Below, piece by piece: positions 21,151 to 23,451 of a DNA stretch of 23,451 nucleotides. The first letter of the stretch is position 1; each line of letters begins with the position of its first letter. The notes beneath the pieces are model-generated. The model ran no database searches. It was not told the DNA's origin and was given only the letters and a program-made list of their open reading frames with translations. This DNA comes from Clostridia bacterium (GTDB lineage Bacteria; Bacillota; Clostridia; Oscillospirales; CAG-272), in NCBI GenBank assembly GCA_017612655.1, contig JAGAFM010000021.1:1-23451 (forward strand), given 5' to 3'. The translations under genes and the position numbers were made by a program.

Positions 21151-21981
21151 GTGAAATATCTGTCTAAGGTATACCTGGTCCTGGTCTTCATGGTTCTCTA
21201 CATCCCGATCCTCGTTTTGATGCTGTTTTCCTTCAACGACACGAGCAACACCGGCGCGCTGACCGGAATGTCCTTCTACTGGTACCGGGAGTTGTTCCGC
21301 AGCGAGGACACGTTTGTCGCACTGAAGAACACCCTGATCCTTGCCGTTTCTTCCTCCCTGATCGCGACGGTTATCGGAACCGCCGCCTCGGTTGGCCTTT
21401 CCCGGATGAAGAAGCGCTATATCCGCCGTGCCGTGAACACCGTTACGGATATTCCCATGATGAACCCCGATATTGTGACCGGTATCTCCATGATGCTGCT
21501 GTTTGTCGCCGTCGGAACCATGCTGGGCCTGACCGAGAAGCTCGGATTCGTGACACTGTTGATCGCCCATATCACGTTCTCCCTGCCGTACGTCATCCTT
21601 TCGGTGATGCCGCGCGTCCGTGAGATGGATCAGTCGATTCCCGAAGCAGCGCTGGATCTCGGCTGCACTCCGCTCCAGTCCTTCTTCCGGGTGGAACTTC
21701 CGATGATCAGTCCCGGTATTCTTTCCGGTTTAATCCTGTCCTTCACCCTGTCCCTGGACGACTTCATCATCAGCTATTTCACGACCGGGAACGATTTCCA
21801 GACGCTCCCTCTGCTGATTTATTCCATGACCAAGAAAGAAGTCAAGCCCGACATCTACGCCCTGTCCACTCTTCTGATCGTCGCCATCACGATTCTCCTT
21901 CTCCTGGCGAACTTCTCCGGAGATCGGGACAAAAGGGTAAAGAAAAAGATCGCCAAGTACGCCAAGCAGCGTGCGGAATAG
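21151..21981 (+). CDS. potC: Spermidine/putrescine ABC transporter permease PotC
   Basis: 276 residues, six membrane helices, second permease of the importer. The N-terminus YLVLVFMVLYIPILVLMLFSFN is the usual first helix. The EAA loop is EAALDLGCTPLQSFFRVELP near 165-184. SLDDFIISYFTTG in the fifth to sixth helix region is a PotC signature. It begins with GTG 21151, well supported by AAAGGAGA. The stop is 11 bases before potD. Confidence 0.95.
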   Translation: MKYLSKVYLVLVFMVLYIPILVLMLFSFNDTSNTGALTGMSFYWYRELFRSEDTFVALKNTLILAVSSSLIATVIGTAASVGLSRMKKRYIRRAVNTVTDIPMMNPDIVTGISMMLLFVAVGTMLGLTEKLGFVTLLIAHITFSLPYVILSVMPRVREMDQSIPEAALDLGCTPLQSFFRVELPMISPGILSGLILSFTLSLDDFIISYFTTGNDFQTLPLLIYSMTKKEVKPDIYALSTLLIVAITILLLLANFSGDRDKRVKKKIAKYAKQRAE

Positions 21982-21992
21982 GAGGAGCCTGT

Positions 21993-23225
21993 ATGAAAAG
22001 AACGGTCACTCTGATCCTGCTTCTTGCGCTTCTGTCTCTCCTGTCCGCTTCCTTTGCGGCGCCGGTGTCCGCCGCGCGGGAAACCGTGGTTCTCAACGTA
22101 TACAACTGGGGCGAATACCTCTCTGACGGTTCCGAGGAAAGCTACGACGTCAATGCGGAGTTTGAGGACTGGTTCAACGAAAACCTCGCCGAGGAGTACG
22201 GCTACAACATCCGGGTCAATTATACGACCTACGCTTCCTGCGAGGATATGTACAATAAGCTTCGCTCCGGTGCTGTGACCTACGACGTGATCTTTCCCTC
22301 TGACTACATGGTGGAGCGTCTGATCAACGAGAACATGGTTCTTCCGCTGAATTTCGACAATATTCCGGCCTACGAAAACATCGATCCGAATTACAAGAAC
22401 CTGTACTATGACCCGGACAACACCTATTCGGTTCCCTACATGTTCGGCATGGTCGGCGTGATCTACAATTCGGAGTTTGTGGACGAAGAGGACCTCGGTT
22501 CCTGGAATCTCCTCTGGAATCCCGACTACCGCGGGAAGATCCTTCAGTTCAACAACCCCAGAGACGCATTTGCCACGGCGATGTTCCGTGCCGGGCTGGA
22601 CGTAAATTCCGAGAATCCGGAAGACTGGGAGCAGGCCCTCGAGGCTCTGATTGAGCAAAAGCCTCTCGTCCAGAGTTACGTCATGGACGAAATCTACAAC
22701 AAGATGAAAAACGGATCCGCCTTCATTGCCGCGTACTACTGCGGAGATTTTCTCACCATGTACGAAGACAACGACATGCTGGATCTGTACTATCCCGAAG
22801 AGGGAACCAATATTTACGTCGACGCCATGTGCATTCCGTCCTGCAGCCAGCATAAGGAAGCGGCAGAGGCGTACATCAACTTCCTCTGCATGGAGGATCC
22901 CGCCGTTGCAAACGCGGAATACACGTATTACGGTTCCCCCAATCTGCTGGTCCGGGAGAGCGAAGAGTATCTGGAGTGCATCGAGGATGTCTACGAAGGG
23001 GCGATGGAACTCATCTATCCGGAGGAGGGCACCTATGTTGCCGAGTATTTCCATACGCTGAGCGACGCGATGCTGGATTACACCAACGAGCTCTGGGCTC
23101 AGCTGAAAATCGAGTCCAAAACGGAGACCTGGATCACTGTTTTCGCGGGATCGATCCTCCTCGTTCTCTTTGTCACGCTCGGCTTCTTCTCCGTGCGGAA
23201 AAAGATCCGCGAGAGGGGATACTGA
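21993..23225 (+). CDS. potD: Polyamine-binding protein PotD with C-terminal membrane anchor
   Basis: 410 residues, longer than usual (about 350). A signal peptide (1-27, ending APVSA) carries no lipobox cysteine, so it is not a lipoprotein. The mature domain is a type II solute-binding fold: LNVYNWGEYLSDG, with the Trp and Tyr that stack on polyamines, PSDYMVERLI, YMFGMVGVIYNS, WNLLWNPDYRGKI and YCGDFLTMYEDN, with an Asp at the ligand-amine position. It ends with a membrane helix WITVFAGSILLVLFVTLGFF (about 380-399) and the positive tail RKKIRERGY. The protein thus appears held on the outer face by its C-terminus. The start is ATG 21993 after GGAGGAGCCTGT. It is last of potABCD and is followed by a terminator. 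Confidence 0.92.
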   Translation: MKRTVTLILLLALLSLLSASFAAPVSAARETVVLNVYNWGEYLSDGSEESYDVNAEFEDWFNENLAEEYGYNIRVNYTTYASCEDMYNKLRSGAVTYDVIFPSDYMVERLINENMVLPLNFDNIPAYENIDPNYKNLYYDPDNTYSVPYMFGMVGVIYNSEFVDEEDLGSWNLLWNPDYRGKILQFNNPRDAFATAMFRAGLDVNSENPEDWEQALEALIEQKPLVQSYVMDEIYNKMKNGSAFIAAYYCGDFLTMYEDNDMLDLYYPEEGTNIYVDAMCIPSCSQHKEAAEAYINFLCMEDPAVANAEYTYYGSPNLLVRESEEYLECIEDVYEGAMELIYPEEGTYVAEYFHTLSDAMLDYTNELWAQLKIESKTETWITVFAGSILLVLFVTLGFFSVRKKIRERGY

Positions 23226-23286
23226 TTTTCCGCCTTTCGCAAAATCGCTTCCTCAGAGAGAGCAGAGGCTGGTTCGAAAAACGAAA

Positions 23287-23326
23287 AGGGGCCTTCGCAG
23301 GCGTTTTTAGCCGTGCGAAGGCCCTT
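23287..23326. terminator. Bidirectional intrinsic terminator between potD and the converging minus-strand gene
   Basis: GGGCCTTCGCA (23289-23299) and TGCGAAGGCCC (23314-23324) form 11 perfect pairs, with a GGC/GCC mini-stem in the loop. On the minus strand the stem is followed by TTTTCGTTTTT, a good tract. On the plus strand TTCCTTT follows, which is weaker. It serves potD from one side and the partial gene from the other. Confidence 0.85.
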
Positions 23327-23393
23327 CCTTTACGAAAGAGGTCGCATCTGAAAACAATCAGATCCGGGGTACGGGCAGGTCAAAAACGGAATC

Positions 23394-23451
23394 TTACCCG
23401 TGCTCTCCTGCAAGCCATTTTCTGCGGACTTCCTCGTACACTTCGTCCGGA
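23394..23451 (-). CDS. 3' end of an unidentified minus-strand gene
   Basis: The minus strand reads PDEVYEEVRRKWLAGEHG and then TAA at 23396-23394. The rest lies beyond the window. The charged, helical C-terminus and the terminator about 70 bases downstream support a real gene end. Eighteen residues are too few to name a family. Confidence 0.55.
   Translation of the reverse strand, partial: PDEVYEEVRRKWLAGEHG

Noticed and set aside
20212..21570. Long open frame (452 codons) antisense to potB and potC
   Set aside because: It mirrors genuine permease genes in the opposite frame. The translation is rich in His, Arg, Gln and Gly with no domain, and it has no ribosome binding site. The long antisense frames at 8060-9190, 19005-20342 and 21855-23054 are rejected for the same reason.

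Overview
The window looks like a piece of the chromosome of a spore-forming-lineage Firmicute of class Clostridia, moderately GC-rich and probably an uncultured gut or rumen type near Oscillospirales or Christensenellales. The signs are consensus sigma-A promoters, strong GGAGG ribosome binding sites, an rpmG-secE-nusG-rplK-rplA block, a SpoIID/LytB protein, a DacF-type protein and a PotABCD cluster. The assignment is inference from gene content. I see no insertion sequence, phage gene, CRISPR array, tRNA or rRNA.

Layout. (1) Bases 1-4644, minus strand: a tightly packed run read right to left, made of a divergent GH106-like protein, a HAD phosphatase, an ECF transporter S component, rimM and the start of trmD. 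It is driven by a good promoter at 4684-4712. (2) Bases 4917-12425, plus strand: a divergent type IIA topoisomerase pair (ParE/GyrB-like and ParC/GyrA-like), a small secreted protein of unknown function, a membrane-anchored SpoIID/LytB protein and an OmpR-type regulator with a degenerate receiver. (3) Bases 12410-13549, minus: a two-domain FkbM methyltransferase whose 3' end overlaps the regulator. (4) Bases 13615-15934, plus: ribF, then a DacF-like protein that has lost its active-site serine and key residues of the other two motifs, then a terminator. (5) Bases 16150-18669: a perfect consensus promoter, a 190-base leader, then rpmG, secE, nusG, rplK and rplA. The usual rplJ-rplL do not follow. 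(6) Bases 18670-19193: gene-free, structured. It ends in a very strong intrinsic terminator only 19 bases before potA. (7) Bases 19194-23225: potA, potB, potC, potD (polyamine ABC importer), then a bidirectional terminator and the tail of a minus-strand gene.

The observation I rate highest is the potABCD leader. Its terminator 5' arm has a 9-base perfect complement about 150 bases upstream, and that long-range pairing would enclose two local hairpin domains. This is the layout expected of a terminator-controlled regulatory RNA, and I could not match it to a riboswitch class I know. Second is the DacF-family protein with all three penicillin-binding-protein motifs degraded. Others are a PotD that lacks a lipobox and has a C-terminal membrane anchor instead, and a topoisomerase operon that also carries an envelope protein and a pseudo-receiver regulator.
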